A stretch of DNA of 10,179 nt. Origin: Acidobacteriota bacterium (lineage in GTDB: Bacteria; Acidobacteriota; Terriglobia; Terriglobales; Acidobacteriaceae). The first letter of the stretch is position 1, and each line of letters starts with the position of its first letter. Location of the stretch: assembly GCA_025353435.1 (NCBI GenBank), contig JANXQR010000381.1, forward strand, positions 1-10,179, given 5' to 3'. Made by a program: the position numbers and the translations under genes. Shown here in pieces: positions 1 through 6,894 of this stretch. Under the pieces are notes generated by a model. The model worked only from the letters and a program-made list of their open reading frames with translations. It was not told where the DNA came from and did not search any database.

Positions 1-1528
1 GAAGAAATTTGCTCAGGATGTCGATGATGCTTCGGACACCCATGACACCATCGATTTTCTACTGAAGAACGTAAAAGATAACAATGGCAAAGTCGGGATC
101 TGGGGTATTTCGTATCCCGGCTTCTACACGTCCGCATCCATTATCGATTCACATCCCGCGCTGGTGGCCGCGAGTCCGCAGGCACCAATGACAGATCTCT
201 TCCTGGGCGACGATGGCTACCACGGCGGAGCTTTCATGCTGGCAGCCAACTTTGGGTTTTATGTCCAATTTCGTCCGCAGTCGGAGGCGAAGCCGCCTCA
301 GGCGCGCGAGGCTTTTGATTTCGGAACACCGGATAGTTACAAGTTTTATTTGCAGGGCGGAAGCCTCACTGAAATGGAGCATAAGTACCTTAAAGGATCT
401 AACTGGCTCTACAGCGATCAGTTCACGCACGACATTTATGACAGTTACTGGCAGGCGCGTGACTTATCACGCCACATGAAGAATGTGAAGTGCGCGGTGC
501 TGGTAGTAGGCGGATGGTATGACGCTGAAGATCTGAGCGGACCGTATCGTACATTCTACGCAATCAATAAATACAATCCCGAGACGCCAACGACACTCGT
601 GGAAGGCCCCTGGGTCCACGGCGGGTGGGCGCGGGGCGATGGCAGCCACTTGGGGGATGTTCAGTTCAATGCCAAGACCAGTGAGTACTTCAAGTCTGAC
701 ATTCAGTTCCCATTCTTCGAACACTATCTGAAGGGCAAGAGCACCGGCGCTCAACCAAAAGCAGTGGTGTTTGAAACGGGAACCAATGTGTGGCGCCACT
801 TCGACGCATGGCCGCCGAAGGAAGTAGTTTCGAAGACACTTTACTTTCACGCAGGCGGAAAGCTGAGCTTTGATCCTCCCCAGGAATCGAAGGGCATCGA
901 CGACTATGTTAGCGATCCGAATCATCCCGTACCGTTTGTTGGATACACGACGGACACGGTTCCCCAGCGCTACATGGTCGATGACCAGCGATTTGCAAGT
1001 TATCGTCCGGATGTGCTGGTTTACCAGACGGAACCGTTGGATGAAGATGTAACAATCGCGGGTCCGATCTCTCCAAGGCTGAAGGTTGCGAGCTCGGGGA
1101 CGGACTCAGATTTCGTGGTGAAACTGATCGACGTTTACCCCGAGAACTATCCGGATCCAGAGGGTACTTCGCAGGGGAACAAGCGCATACTCGATGCGCC
1201 TCCGCTGCACATGGGTGGATATCAGCAATTGGTGCGAGGCGAGCCATTTCGCGCAAAATTTCGCAACAGCTGGGAGAAGCCTGAGGCACTGACCCCGGGC
1301 AAAGTGACGGAACTCAAATTCACAATGCCGGATCTGTTCCACACTTTCCGGCGTGGTCACCGAATTATGGTGCAGGTGCAGAGTTCGTGGTTCCCGCTTA
1401 CAGACCGCAATCCGCAAACATTCACTGATATTCCCAACGCCAAGCCGGAAGAATTCCGGAAGGCGACGGAGCAGGTCTTCCGCAGCAAGGATGCGGCGAG
1501 CGGTGTGGAAGTCATGGTGATGCCCTGA
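1..1528 (+). CDS. CocE/NonD-family alpha/beta hydrolase (X-Pro dipeptidyl-peptidase S15-like), 5' end cut by the window
   Basis: The reading frame is open from base 2 and ends at the TGA at 1526-1528, giving 508 visible residues. Numbering from the first visible codon, the nucleophile elbow GISYPG puts the catalytic Ser at residue 37 (110-112). GGWYD gives the candidate Asp at 174 (521-523), and GPWVHG gives the candidate His at 206 (617-619). The rest is a jelly-roll C-terminal domain of the PepX_C type, with the typical RPDVLVYQTEPLDEDV entry strand near residue 340. Family members usually have about 600 or more residues, often with a signal peptide, so roughly 100 N-terminal residues are missing. 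The family hydrolyses amide or ester bonds: X-Pro dipeptides, cocaine esters, glutaryl-cephalosporins. The substrate cannot be told from sequence. GTG at 164 is internal, since the nucleophile lies before it. The gene ends 17 nt inside the convergent MFS gene. Confidence 0.93.
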   Translation, partial: KKFAQDVDDASDTHDTIDFLLKNVKDNNGKVGIWGISYPGFYTSASIIDSHPALVAASPQAPMTDLFLGDDGYHGGAFMLAANFGFYVQFRPQSEAKPPQAREAFDFGTPDSYKFYLQGGSLTEMEHKYLKGSNWLYSDQFTHDIYDSYWQARDLSRHMKNVKCAVLVVGGWYDAEDLSGPYRTFYAINKYNPETPTTLVEGPWVHGGWARGDGSHLGDVQFNAKTSEYFKSDIQFPFFEHYLKGKSTGAQPKAVVFETGTNVWRHFDAWPPKEVVSKTLYFHAGGKLSFDPPQESKGIDDYVSDPNHPVPFVGYTTDTVPQRYMVDDQRFASYRPDVLVYQTEPLDEDVTIAGPISPRLKVASSGTDSDFVVKLIDVYPENYPDPEGTSQGNKRILDAPPLHMGGYQQLVRGEPFRAKFRNSWEKPEALTPGKVTELKFTMPDLFHTFRRGHRIMVQVQSSWFPLTDRNPQTFTDIPNAKPEEFRKATEQVFRSKDAASGVEVMVMP

Positions 1529-2699
1529 AGCTAGGATGGGGATTGGGCGATTCGGCGGAAGTTGTCGCAGTCTGCTGCCGTTTTGGGGCAACTACCGGCA
1601 TTACAGAAAGCATGATCAGGAGCGCGGCGGGAACTGTCCCCAGCCCGATACGCAAGCTATGAGAACTCGCGGAGGCCCACCCCGTGAACCACGGCAGTAC
1701 CGCGCCTCCCAAGCCGCATGTTGCCAGCAGCCATCGTGAGTCAGACGAGTTACGGGCGCCGGCGAAGAAGCGCGCCAGAAGCAAAGGGAAGATAGGCGCC
1801 AGAGCGGCTCCAAGTAAGATCATCGCCGCACCGCGGAATGGCACTCCCGACAGCCCCAGCAATAGCACTGCCGCCCCAAATGCCACCAAGAGAGCTGCGC
1901 GCAGTATAAGCATGGGGGCAACCCGCAATAACAATAGCGAAGAGAGTCCGCGCGAGACGAGGAAGCCGCACCAATAAAGCGAAGATGATGCCGCAGCTGA
2001 CGCGGGTCCTGCGTGCGAAATGCGAAGTGAGTAGGTTGCGAGCCAGGTTGCGGTCGTATTTTCGATTCCGACTTCAAGAAAAGTGAGCAATGCAAAGATC
2101 GCAATCCAGCGTAACTGCAACGAATGTGTGATCGTATTATTCGCCTTTAAGATCGGTGGAGCATCCTCAAGCGCTAACCAGCAGGCCACGGCAGCGATCG
2201 CGGCGACTGATCCAAGGGCCTCGTACGCCGTCCGATAGGTTAGATGGACTAGTATGCGCGCGGCAAAGAGTGGAGAAAGGAATGCGCCCAGGCTCCAGCT
2301 GAAATTGAGAAGAGTCAGCTGCGCTGCGCTGCGATCGCCAAATTTTCGGCCGGCGTACATGCTCACAGCAGTCATCGGAATGCCGACGCCGATTCCGAGG
2401 GCGAGAAACAGCTTAGGGAGCACGGTGAATCCCGCAGTGGCAATTCCGAATGACGAAGCGGCCGCAACAAGGAATCCGATGGTCATCAGACGCGGGTAAT
2501 GCTCTGTGCAAAGAATTGCCCCGAGCGACGTTCCCAGGAAGTAGAAGAGCGCGAGAGATCCTGATTGAGAATCAGTGAGTTGAAATGTCGAAGATATTGA
2601 GGGCAGCAATGCACCATTGATGGCATGCAGGACACCTGTGAGCGCAAAGGCCGAATGCAGCACGGCTAATGAACTGGGGGCGATCCGTTTGTTGCTCAT
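1512..2699 (-). CDS. MFS transporter, 12 predicted membrane segments
   Basis: A 395-residue, very hydrophobic protein with about twelve membrane segments in two halves, separated by a polar stretch near residues 185-195. The topology and length fit the major facilitator superfamily. The loop between segments 4 and 5 (AGRKFGDRSAAQ, then LLNFSWSLGAFLSP) and the GIENTTATWLATY segment early in the second half resemble the FucP/YbjJ-like branch. The classical MFS loop-2/3 motif is not well preserved. The substrate is unknown; its neighbour, a LacI regulator, makes a sugar or related small organic molecule plausible. I chose ATG at 2699, 9 nt after the regulator's stop; a GTG at 2705 is possible. 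The Shine-Dalgarno match is weak (GGTGA just before the start), consistent with translation coupled to the upstream gene. The last residues are Pro/Ser-rich and polar. The gene overlaps the convergent hydrolase by 17 nt. Confidence 0.9.
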   Translation of the reverse strand: MSNKRIAPSSLAVLHSAFALTGVLHAINGALLPSISSTFQLTDSQSGSLALFYFLGTSLGAILCTEHYPRLMTIGFLVAAASSFGIATAGFTVLPKLFLALGIGVGIPMTAVSMYAGRKFGDRSAAQLTLLNFSWSLGAFLSPLFAARILVHLTYRTAYEALGSVAAIAAVACWLALEDAPPILKANNTITHSLQLRWIAIFALLTFLEVGIENTTATWLATYSLRISHAGPASAAASSSLYWCGFLVSRGLSSLLLLRVAPMLILRAALLVAFGAAVLLLGLSGVPFRGAAMILLGAALAPIFPLLLARFFAGARNSSDSRWLLATCGLGGAVLPWFTGWASASSHSLRIGLGTVPAALLIMLSVMPVVAPKRQQTATTSAESPNPHPSFRASP

Positions 2700-2708
2700 C
2701 GTCACCGG

Positions 2709-3776
2709 TCAGGATCGCCTGCGAGCGCGTTTGGAATTGGGTGGGCAAGTCGATTCGCGAATGACGAGTTCAGGGTGAATCGGAACCACATCAGGGAAAG
2801 TAGCCTGTCCGCGGATGCGCTGCAGCAGAATTCGTGCGGCAACGGTTCCCATCTGTTGTAGGGGCTGGCGTATCGTTGTCAGGCTCGGGTTGTGATATGC
2901 GGCGCCTTGAATATCATCGAACCCGACCACTGAAATATCTTCGGGAACGCGAAGCCCGTGGTTCATAAACGCTCGGATCGCTCCGATTGCGGAGATGTCA
3001 TTGAAGGCTACCAGCGCCGTGAAATCGCCGCCGCGCGCGATAAGTTCATTGGTCGGCATAAAGCCCAGCTCCGGAGTAGAGACGCGCAACTCCAACTGCA
3101 CCGCATTTTCAGGAGCAACGACGAGTTTCAGATCCCGTGCCACAGCCATGAGGCAGGCCCATCGATCATCCGCATCCGAACTGTGGCTGCCCCCTCGCAT
3201 GAACGCGATCTTGCGATGCCCGAGTTGGTACAAGTGACGCAAGGCCAGTTCGGCGGCGCGTTTCTGATCCAGGACAACGTTTGTCACGCCCTCAATCTTG
3301 CGATGACCCGCCACCACTACTACAGGTAGACTCAGGCATTTCTCGAGAATAGTGTCGATGACGATGAATCCTTCGACCGACCGCTCCATCAGCAGGCGCG
3401 GGTACTCCTCGATAAGGTCAGGCTTGCGGCGATGGCTTGCCGTCAAATAGAAGTAACCCTCCTCAATCAGGAATTCTTCAACGCCGGCAAGGACCTGGGT
3501 GGCATAGCCGTCGCTCAATTCCGGCACCAAGACCCCGATTGTGAAGCTCTTGCGCTTTCGGAGTGAACGGGCGTAAAAACTGGGGCGGTAATCGAACTTC
3601 GCGGCGGCCTCGGTGACGCGGGCTCGTGTTTCCTGGGGGATGGAGCGCACCCCCGGAGCATTGTTCAAGACGAGCGAAATGGTCGCCGGCGAAAGGTTGA
3701 GATATTCGCCCAGGGTTTTCAGACTGATAGGCTGACCCGGCGGAGGCTCAGTACCCGGTTTAATTTTCTTGGGCAT
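2709..3776 (-). CDS. LacI-family transcriptional regulator
   Basis: A 355-residue protein with standard LacI architecture. The N-terminal helix-turn-helix spans about residues 19-38 (SLKTLGEYLNLSPATISLVL). A hinge helix follows at about 60-75 (FDYRPSFYARSLR), then a periplasmic-binding-protein-like effector domain from residue 76 (FTIGVLVPELSDGYA) to about 335. Typical internal signatures are LGHRKIAFMRG, FTALVAFND and ISVVGFDDI. The recognition helix has Leu after ATIS where many members have Arg. A basic tail ends in RARRRS. I chose ATG at 3776 because AAAGGA lies 4 nt upstream and the protein then starts just before the DNA-binding domain. The frame stays open to 3911, but those 45 residues resemble no domain. 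The MFS gene follows directly, so it is the obvious target, probably along with the regulator's own promoter. The effector is unknown. Confidence 0.95.
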   Translation of the reverse strand: MPKKIKPGTEPPPGQPISLKTLGEYLNLSPATISLVLNNAPGVRSIPQETRARVTEAAAKFDYRPSFYARSLRKRKSFTIGVLVPELSDGYATQVLAGVEEFLIEEGYFYLTASHRRKPDLIEEYPRLLMERSVEGFIVIDTILEKCLSLPVVVVAGHRKIEGVTNVVLDQKRAAELALRHLYQLGHRKIAFMRGGSHSSDADDRWACLMAVARDLKLVVAPENAVQLELRVSTPELGFMPTNELIARGGDFTALVAFNDISAIGAIRAFMNHGLRVPEDISVVGFDDIQGAAYHNPSLTTIRQPLQQMGTVAARILLQRIRGQATFPDVVPIHPELVIRESTCPPNSKRARRRS

Positions 3777-3780
3777 GCAT

Positions 3781-3786
3781 TCCTTT
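3781..3786 (-). promoter_or_regulatory. Ribosome binding site that fixes the LacI start
   Basis: On the minus strand AAAGGA lies 4 nt before ATG 3776. This supports the 355-residue LacI protein over starts at 3794 or 3911, which have no comparable purine-rich site. Confidence 0.6.
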
Positions 3787-3788
3787 TG

Positions 3789-3807
3789 TAACATTCCATG
3801 GCTGTTA
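3789..3807. promoter_or_regulatory. Imperfect dyad, possible LacI-family operator
   Basis: Five-base arms TAACA and TGTTA flank nine bases. The dyad sits 12 bp upstream of the LacI start codon, a sensible position for autoregulation. It lacks the central CG step common in LacI-family operators, and arms this short arise easily by chance. It is a candidate only. Confidence 0.2.
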
Positions 3808-3943
3808 TCGTTTTGAGGGCCCCCGTAGCTGCCATTCGTCGAATACCCGGGACTCGATCGCGAGCACTCTCTGGATCGCGCCAAGTTTGTCTGAAGAATC
3901 ACGCCCATCAAACTTGAACGACCAAATTTACCGGGATTCGACG

Positions 3944-3949
3944 TACAAT
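3944..3949 (+). promoter_or_regulatory. Possible -10 box of the tRNA-Ser gene
   Basis: TACAAT matches five of six bases of the TATAAT consensus and ends 20 nt before the tRNA 5' end. No good -35 box lies 16-18 bp upstream: the nearest TTGAAC (3914-3919) is 24 bp away. Support therefore comes only from the -10 match and its position. Confidence 0.3.
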
Positions 3950-3969
3950 CGACTGGAGACCTAGCCTCC

Positions 3970-4059
3970 GGAGAGTTGGCAGAGCGGTTGAATGCATCGG
4001 TCTTGAAAACCGACGTACCTGAAAGGGTATCGGGGGTTCGAATCCCTCACTCTCCGCCA
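3970..4059 (+). tRNA. tRNA-Ser (anticodon TGA), CCA encoded
   Basis: The 7-bp acceptor stem is perfect (GGAGAGT with ACTCTCC), followed by discriminator G and an encoded CCA at 4057-4059. The anticodon stem TCGGT/ACCGA (3997-4001, 4009-4013) closes the loop CTTGAAA, with anticodon TGA at 4004-4006, which reads UCA and related serine codons. A long variable arm with a TACC/GGTA stem around TGAAAG is diagnostic of a class II tRNA such as Ser. The T arm is GGGGG/CCCTC around TTCGAAT. It is intact and stands alone between the leftward LacI operon and a broken membrane gene. Confidence 0.98.
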
Positions 4060-4109
4060 TTTAATATATTTATTATCAATAACTTAAGCATTAAGATAGC
4101 CTTCGCATT

Positions 4110-4775
4110 TTATGGGCCAGTGACTGCGGTCAGTGCCAGTTGAGGGGAACACTTCATTTTCCTGCTCGTTGATCGGCATTGCGTCTCGGTGCCCACTTGC
4201 TCGTACGATTCGGCGATCAGGAAACGGTTCATGAAGGGTGCAATCGCGGAGGCCCTCAATACGCGCGAACTTCGCGAAAGGCCTGAATGGAGATTGCGAG
4301 AGCCCTTCCACATCGCCGAGTAGTAAAGTGGTACTCCGATAGCCACAGCGACATAGGCGCCTGAGAGGTGCAGGAAAATGTCCCACGTGAATTCCATGCG
4401 GAAAAACATGGTGAGCACAAGCATCATACCGGACAAATAGAGCAGCAGTAGCTGAAGTTGGCGGTGGAGTGCCGGGTCGTTCTGCGCACGATTCATAGCT
4501 GCGATGATCAGAAACAGCGAGCCGATTTCGACTCCAAAGACGCCGGCCACGAGCAGCGAGTGTGGTGGGCTGACGATCTTCACATCGAGTCCGTAGACGT
4601 TATGCCACCAGTTGTCGAAGGGCGCAGACGTGAGCATGGCCACGCCGCCCCAGGCGGCTAGAAATTCACCTAGCGGATACGTAAACCCCAGAACACGCAC
4701 CGAACGGGCCCGAATCGGAGACTCAAAGCCGACGGTTGTTGAGAAAATCAAGTAACCGCAGATGCAATAGACCAA
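4110..4775 (-). pseudogene. Remnant of a multi-spanning membrane protein, probably truncated at both ends
   Basis: The frame encodes up to 221 residues. The first 160 or so look like a real protein, with about five hydrophobic segments. The second and third are separated by a distinctive polar patch, SAPFDNWWHNVYGLDVKIVS (residues about 50-69), followed by PPH. I recall similar patches in uncharacterised bacterial membrane proteins of roughly 300 residues, but cannot name a Pfam family. Two things look wrong. No ATG or ribosome binding site precedes the first membrane segment: an in-frame TGA lies at 4788-4790 and only a TTG at 4775 could serve as start. After YYSAMWKGSR, near 4290, membrane character stops, and the last 60 or so residues are Arg/Ser-rich and unlike a designed C-terminus. 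None of the three leftward frames there gives a hydrophobic continuation. It lies 61 nt downstream of the DUF2165 gene. It could instead be a short functional gene starting at TTG. Confidence 0.55.
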
Positions 4776-4836
4776 AAGGGCAAAGGATCAACTCGGGACG
4801 TAGCGCAGAGTGCTGACTGTTCCGGATGGATTCCGA

Positions 4837-5334
4837 TCAAGGCTCAGCTTCGGTCTCCGGCTGGATGAGAAATATAAGAACCAGGGCGGCTAAGGCGAAC
4901 ATGCGGAACGCGGCGTCTTGACCATTCCAAGTGTGAGATTGCCACATTAGAAACCACTCCGCGCCGACGGAAAGGAACGCTACCAGGAACATCAGCATTG
5001 AAGCTGTCAGTCCGAGAATGGCAGTCCCCTTTGCGCGGTGAAACGCATTGCCAGGCTGGTTTCGCATGCGAATCAGGCGAACAGCGCCCCACCACAATAG
5101 GACTGTTGTGACAATTTCCCAGATAATGATTGAGATATAGAAGACGAGATGGGCTGCCGGCCAGGGAATTGCGCGCCACTGGCCATGGTTTCCGGGAAAT
5201 GTCGAATCCATCGAGAGGACATGGCGCACGAATTGGTAGTTCGAATCGAAGTCGGTAAGGTTGTTGAATACTACAAGCGAGTGCAGCAGGGCGATTCCAG
5301 ACACCAGCAGGAACTTCGAGGATCGAGTGATCAT
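4837..5334 (-). CDS. DUF2165-family small integral membrane protein
   Basis: A 165-residue protein with four hydrophobic segments at about residues 8-23, 62-86, 104-127 and 143-160. Between segments 1 and 2 it carries the DUF2165 hallmark: NNLTD (24-28), then FVRHVLSMDSTFPGN (35-49) and WRAI (53-56). DUF2165 proteins are predicted inner-membrane proteins of unknown function, and this length is normal for the family. The frame is open to ATG 5412, but ATG 5334 is preferred. It has AAGGAG upstream, though at 11 nt, and it starts just before the first membrane segment. The extra 26 residues of the longer form look unlike the family. The gene is divergent from the RidA gene, and the broken membrane gene follows it on the same strand. 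Confidence 0.9.
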   Translation of the reverse strand: MITRSSKFLLVSGIALLHSLVVFNNLTDFDSNYQFVRHVLSMDSTFPGNHGQWRAIPWPAAHLVFYISIIIWEIVTTVLLWWGAVRLIRMRNQPGNAFHRAKGTAILGLTASMLMFLVAFLSVGAEWFLMWQSHTWNGQDAAFRMFALAALVLIFLIQPETEAEP

Positions 5335-5345
5335 TGAGCGATGCT

Positions 5346-5351
5346 CTCCTT
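5346..5351 (-). promoter_or_regulatory. Ribosome binding site for the DUF2165 gene
   Basis: A perfect AAGGAG lies 11 nt upstream of ATG 5334 on the minus strand. The spacing is longer than usual, but this is the only good site near any start in the frame. Confidence 0.45.
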
Positions 5352-5461
5352 GCGACATCCACATCTTGAGCTTGCTGGGGGGCAATGGCAGGACGAATGC
5401 TTCTTGATTCATGGTAGCTTGAACCGGACATCAGACAAATGAGAATCAGTGAAAACCATGC

Positions 5462-5467
5462 TACATT
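5462..5467 (+). promoter_or_regulatory. Possible -10 box placing transcription start at or near the RidA start codon
   Basis: TACATT (four of six to TATAAT) ends 9 nt before ATG 5477, and no purine-rich ribosome binding site precedes that ATG. If the box is real, the transcript would be leaderless or nearly so. No clear -35 box is present and the box itself is a weak match. Confidence 0.2.
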
Positions 5468-5476
5468 CAATTGCAA

Positions 5477-5947
5477 ATGACGAATCCAGTTGCACCGGAA
5501 CAGAGTCTCTCAGAGTTGGGAATCACACTGCCGCCACCCCCTTCCCCAGGAGGCAACTACGTCTCGGCTAAGCGCGTTGGCGAAATTGTGTATCTGGCCG
5601 GCGCGATATCCACGGGCCCCGATGGAATTGTTACTGGAACCGTGGGGCAAGATCGAAGCGTCGAGGACGGGTACGCGGCTGCCCGTGCTTGTGCGCTTAC
5701 TCAAATGTCTGTGTTGAAGGCAGTCCTCGGATCGCTGGATTTAGTGGCCGAGGTTCTCACAGTGAACGGATATGTCAATGCAGTTCCGGGATTTCCTGAC
5801 TCGCCGGCAGTGATTAATGGGGCCTCGGATCTCCTCGTCAGCGTGTTCGGGGACGCGGGCAGACACGTACGAGCGGCAGTCGGTGTGAGTGCGCTTCCCA
5901 AGAACGCACTCGTTGAACTGCAGATGTCTGTTAGGGTGACTGCGTGA
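5477..5947 (+). CDS. RidA family protein (YjgF/YER057c/UK114 superfamily)
   Basis: A 156-residue protein of the RidA superfamily, whose best-known members hydrolyse reactive enamine/imine intermediates and release ammonia. The N-terminal extension (LSELGITLPPPPSPGGNYVS, 11-30) and the greater length fit the subgroup often called YjgF-like 1 rather than compact archetypal RidA. Conserved core features are VYLAGAIS (38-45), LTVNGYVNAVPGFPDSPAVI (94-113) and the C-terminal VRAAVGVSALPKNALVE. Arg132 there aligns with the substrate-binding catalytic Arg of RidA, and Glu147 with the conserved acidic residue. ATG 5477 is preferred over TTG 5471. The stop codon overlaps the GTG start of the next gene (GTGA), so the two are probably co-translated. 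RidA homologues occur in several nitrogen-catabolic operons, for example RutC in the Rut pyrimidine pathway, which fits an amidase partner. Confidence 0.93.
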   Translation: MTNPVAPEQSLSELGITLPPPPSPGGNYVSAKRVGEIVYLAGAISTGPDGIVTGTVGQDRSVEDGYAAARACALTQMSVLKAVLGSLDLVAEVLTVNGYVNAVPGFPDSPAVINGASDLLVSVFGDAGRHVRAAVGVSALPKNALVELQMSVRVTA

Positions 5948-6894
5948 AGCGCGTGCACTCCCTTGAAGCTGAGCCGACGCACTCGGTGTGGGATCGATCG
6001 CTTGAGCCACGGCTCCGCATTGCTCCAGGCGACGAGGTACTGATCGCGTGTGTTGACGCAAGCGGCGGTCAAGTGCGCCCGGGAATGTCGACAACGGAGT
6101 ATCTCGGCATTGACCGGACGCGCATTCATGCGTTGACGGGGCCTATCTGGATCGATGGTGCGGAACCCGGGGATGTGTTACAGGTGGAAGTGTTTTCGAC
6201 GCGCCACACAGGCTGGGGATGGTCAAGCGTTGTGGAAGGCCTCGGCTTGTTGAAGGACCGGTTTCGCGAGCCCTATCTCTTCCATTGGAACTTGGGAAGC
6301 GATTCGACCAGTTCTCTCGCTCCGGCGATTGTGCCAGTGCGCCCATTTCTGGGAGTGATGGGCGTTGCGCCCGCCGAACACGGATCGTTTCGTACTCGCC
6401 CGCCTGGGGTATTTGGCGGAAACATGGACGTGCGAGAGCTGTGCGAGGGCTCAAAGCTCTATTTGCCGGTCTTCAATCGCGGCGCGCTCTTCAGTTGCGG
6501 GGATGGCCATGCTGCACAGGGCGATGGTGAGGTTTGCATTAACGGTATCGAGTGCCCTCTCAACGTAACGTTGAGATTCCGGCTGCACAAGCAAATGAAT
6601 CTGGACGCACCATTGGTTGAGGCGAGCGATTCACAATTGCTTGACAGCTTGGGAGACGCGTGGATCGTAGTTGAAACAGGGACTGCCTTGTATGACGCGG
6701 CCCGTGCGGCAACCGGGCGAATGATCGATCTCCTTATGAGCCGATGGGGACTCAGCGCCGTTCATGCCTACATCCTTTGTAGCGTTGCTATGCGACTTCG
6801 CCTTAGTCAGGTAGTCAACGAGCCGGTTCACACAGTCACAGCAGCAATGAGCAAAAAGATACTTCCAGCGAGGGAGTTGTTTCCAATCCAATGA
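5944..6894 (+). CDS. Acetamidase/formamidase family protein (FmdA/AmdA)
   Basis: A 316-residue protein of the FmdA_AmdA family (Pfam PF03069), cytoplasmic amidohydrolases that split short amides such as formamide or acetamide into ammonia and the acid. Visible signatures are PGDEVLIACVDASGGQV (28-44), GPIWIDGAEPGDVLQVEV (66-83), FGGNMD (157-162), LYLPVFNRGALFSCGDGHAA (172-191) and QGDGEV (192-197). The His- and Asp-rich GDGHAAQGDGEV segment is the most conserved part of the family and probably holds metal-binding or catalytic residues. Length is within the usual range of about 300-410. The start is GTG 5944, overlapping the RidA stop, with AGGGTG upstream at 5933-5938. Its own stop overlaps the next start (ATGA). 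The actual substrate may well be larger than formamide, given its partners. Confidence 0.93.
   Translation: MKRVHSLEAEPTHSVWDRSLEPRLRIAPGDEVLIACVDASGGQVRPGMSTTEYLGIDRTRIHALTGPIWIDGAEPGDVLQVEVFSTRHTGWGWSSVVEGLGLLKDRFREPYLFHWNLGSDSTSSLAPAIVPVRPFLGVMGVAPAEHGSFRTRPPGVFGGNMDVRELCEGSKLYLPVFNRGALFSCGDGHAAQGDGEVCINGIECPLNVTLRFRLHKQMNLDAPLVEASDSQLLDSLGDAWIVVETGTALYDAARAATGRMIDLLMSRWGLSAVHAYILCSVAMRLRLSQVVNEPVHTVTAAMSKKILPARELFPIQ

Noticed and set aside
467..925. Antisense open frame of 152 codons inside the left-edge hydrolase
   Set aside because: The opposite strand carries a catalytic motif-bearing enzyme over the whole stretch. The antisense frame shows no family resemblance or start signal.
3840..3865. 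CTCG-N4-CGAG around 3853-3864 as an alternative LacI operator
   Set aside because: The arms are only four bases long in GC-rich sequence and there is no second copy nearby. This is expected by chance.
3777..3911. A 45-residue N-terminal extension of the LacI frame up to an ATG pair at 3906-3911
   Set aside because: The extension has no recognisable domain. ATG 3776 has its own AAAGGA box and starts right before the DNA-binding domain, as in other LacI proteins.
4070..4082. AT-only hairpin TTATT-ATC-AATAA after the tRNA as a terminator
   Set aside because: The 5-bp A/T stem is too weak and has no following T run.
4084..4386. A leftward 100-codon frame beside the membrane-protein remnant, considered as its frameshifted C-terminus
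   Set aside because: It is hydrophilic and does not continue the membrane segments, so a single frameshift does not restore a sensible protein.
5238..5250. GTTCGAATC, matching the T-arm of the tRNA-Ser, as a possible second attachment repeat
   Set aside because: Only nine bases match and the flanks differ. It lies inside the conserved DUF2165 coding sequence, so chance is the better explanation.
4844..5476. A long leftward open frame of 210 codons overlapping the DUF2165 gene
   Set aside because: It is rich in Arg, Ser and Pro, has no domain or membrane pattern, and is the out-of-frame shadow of a gene with clear DUF2165 signatures.
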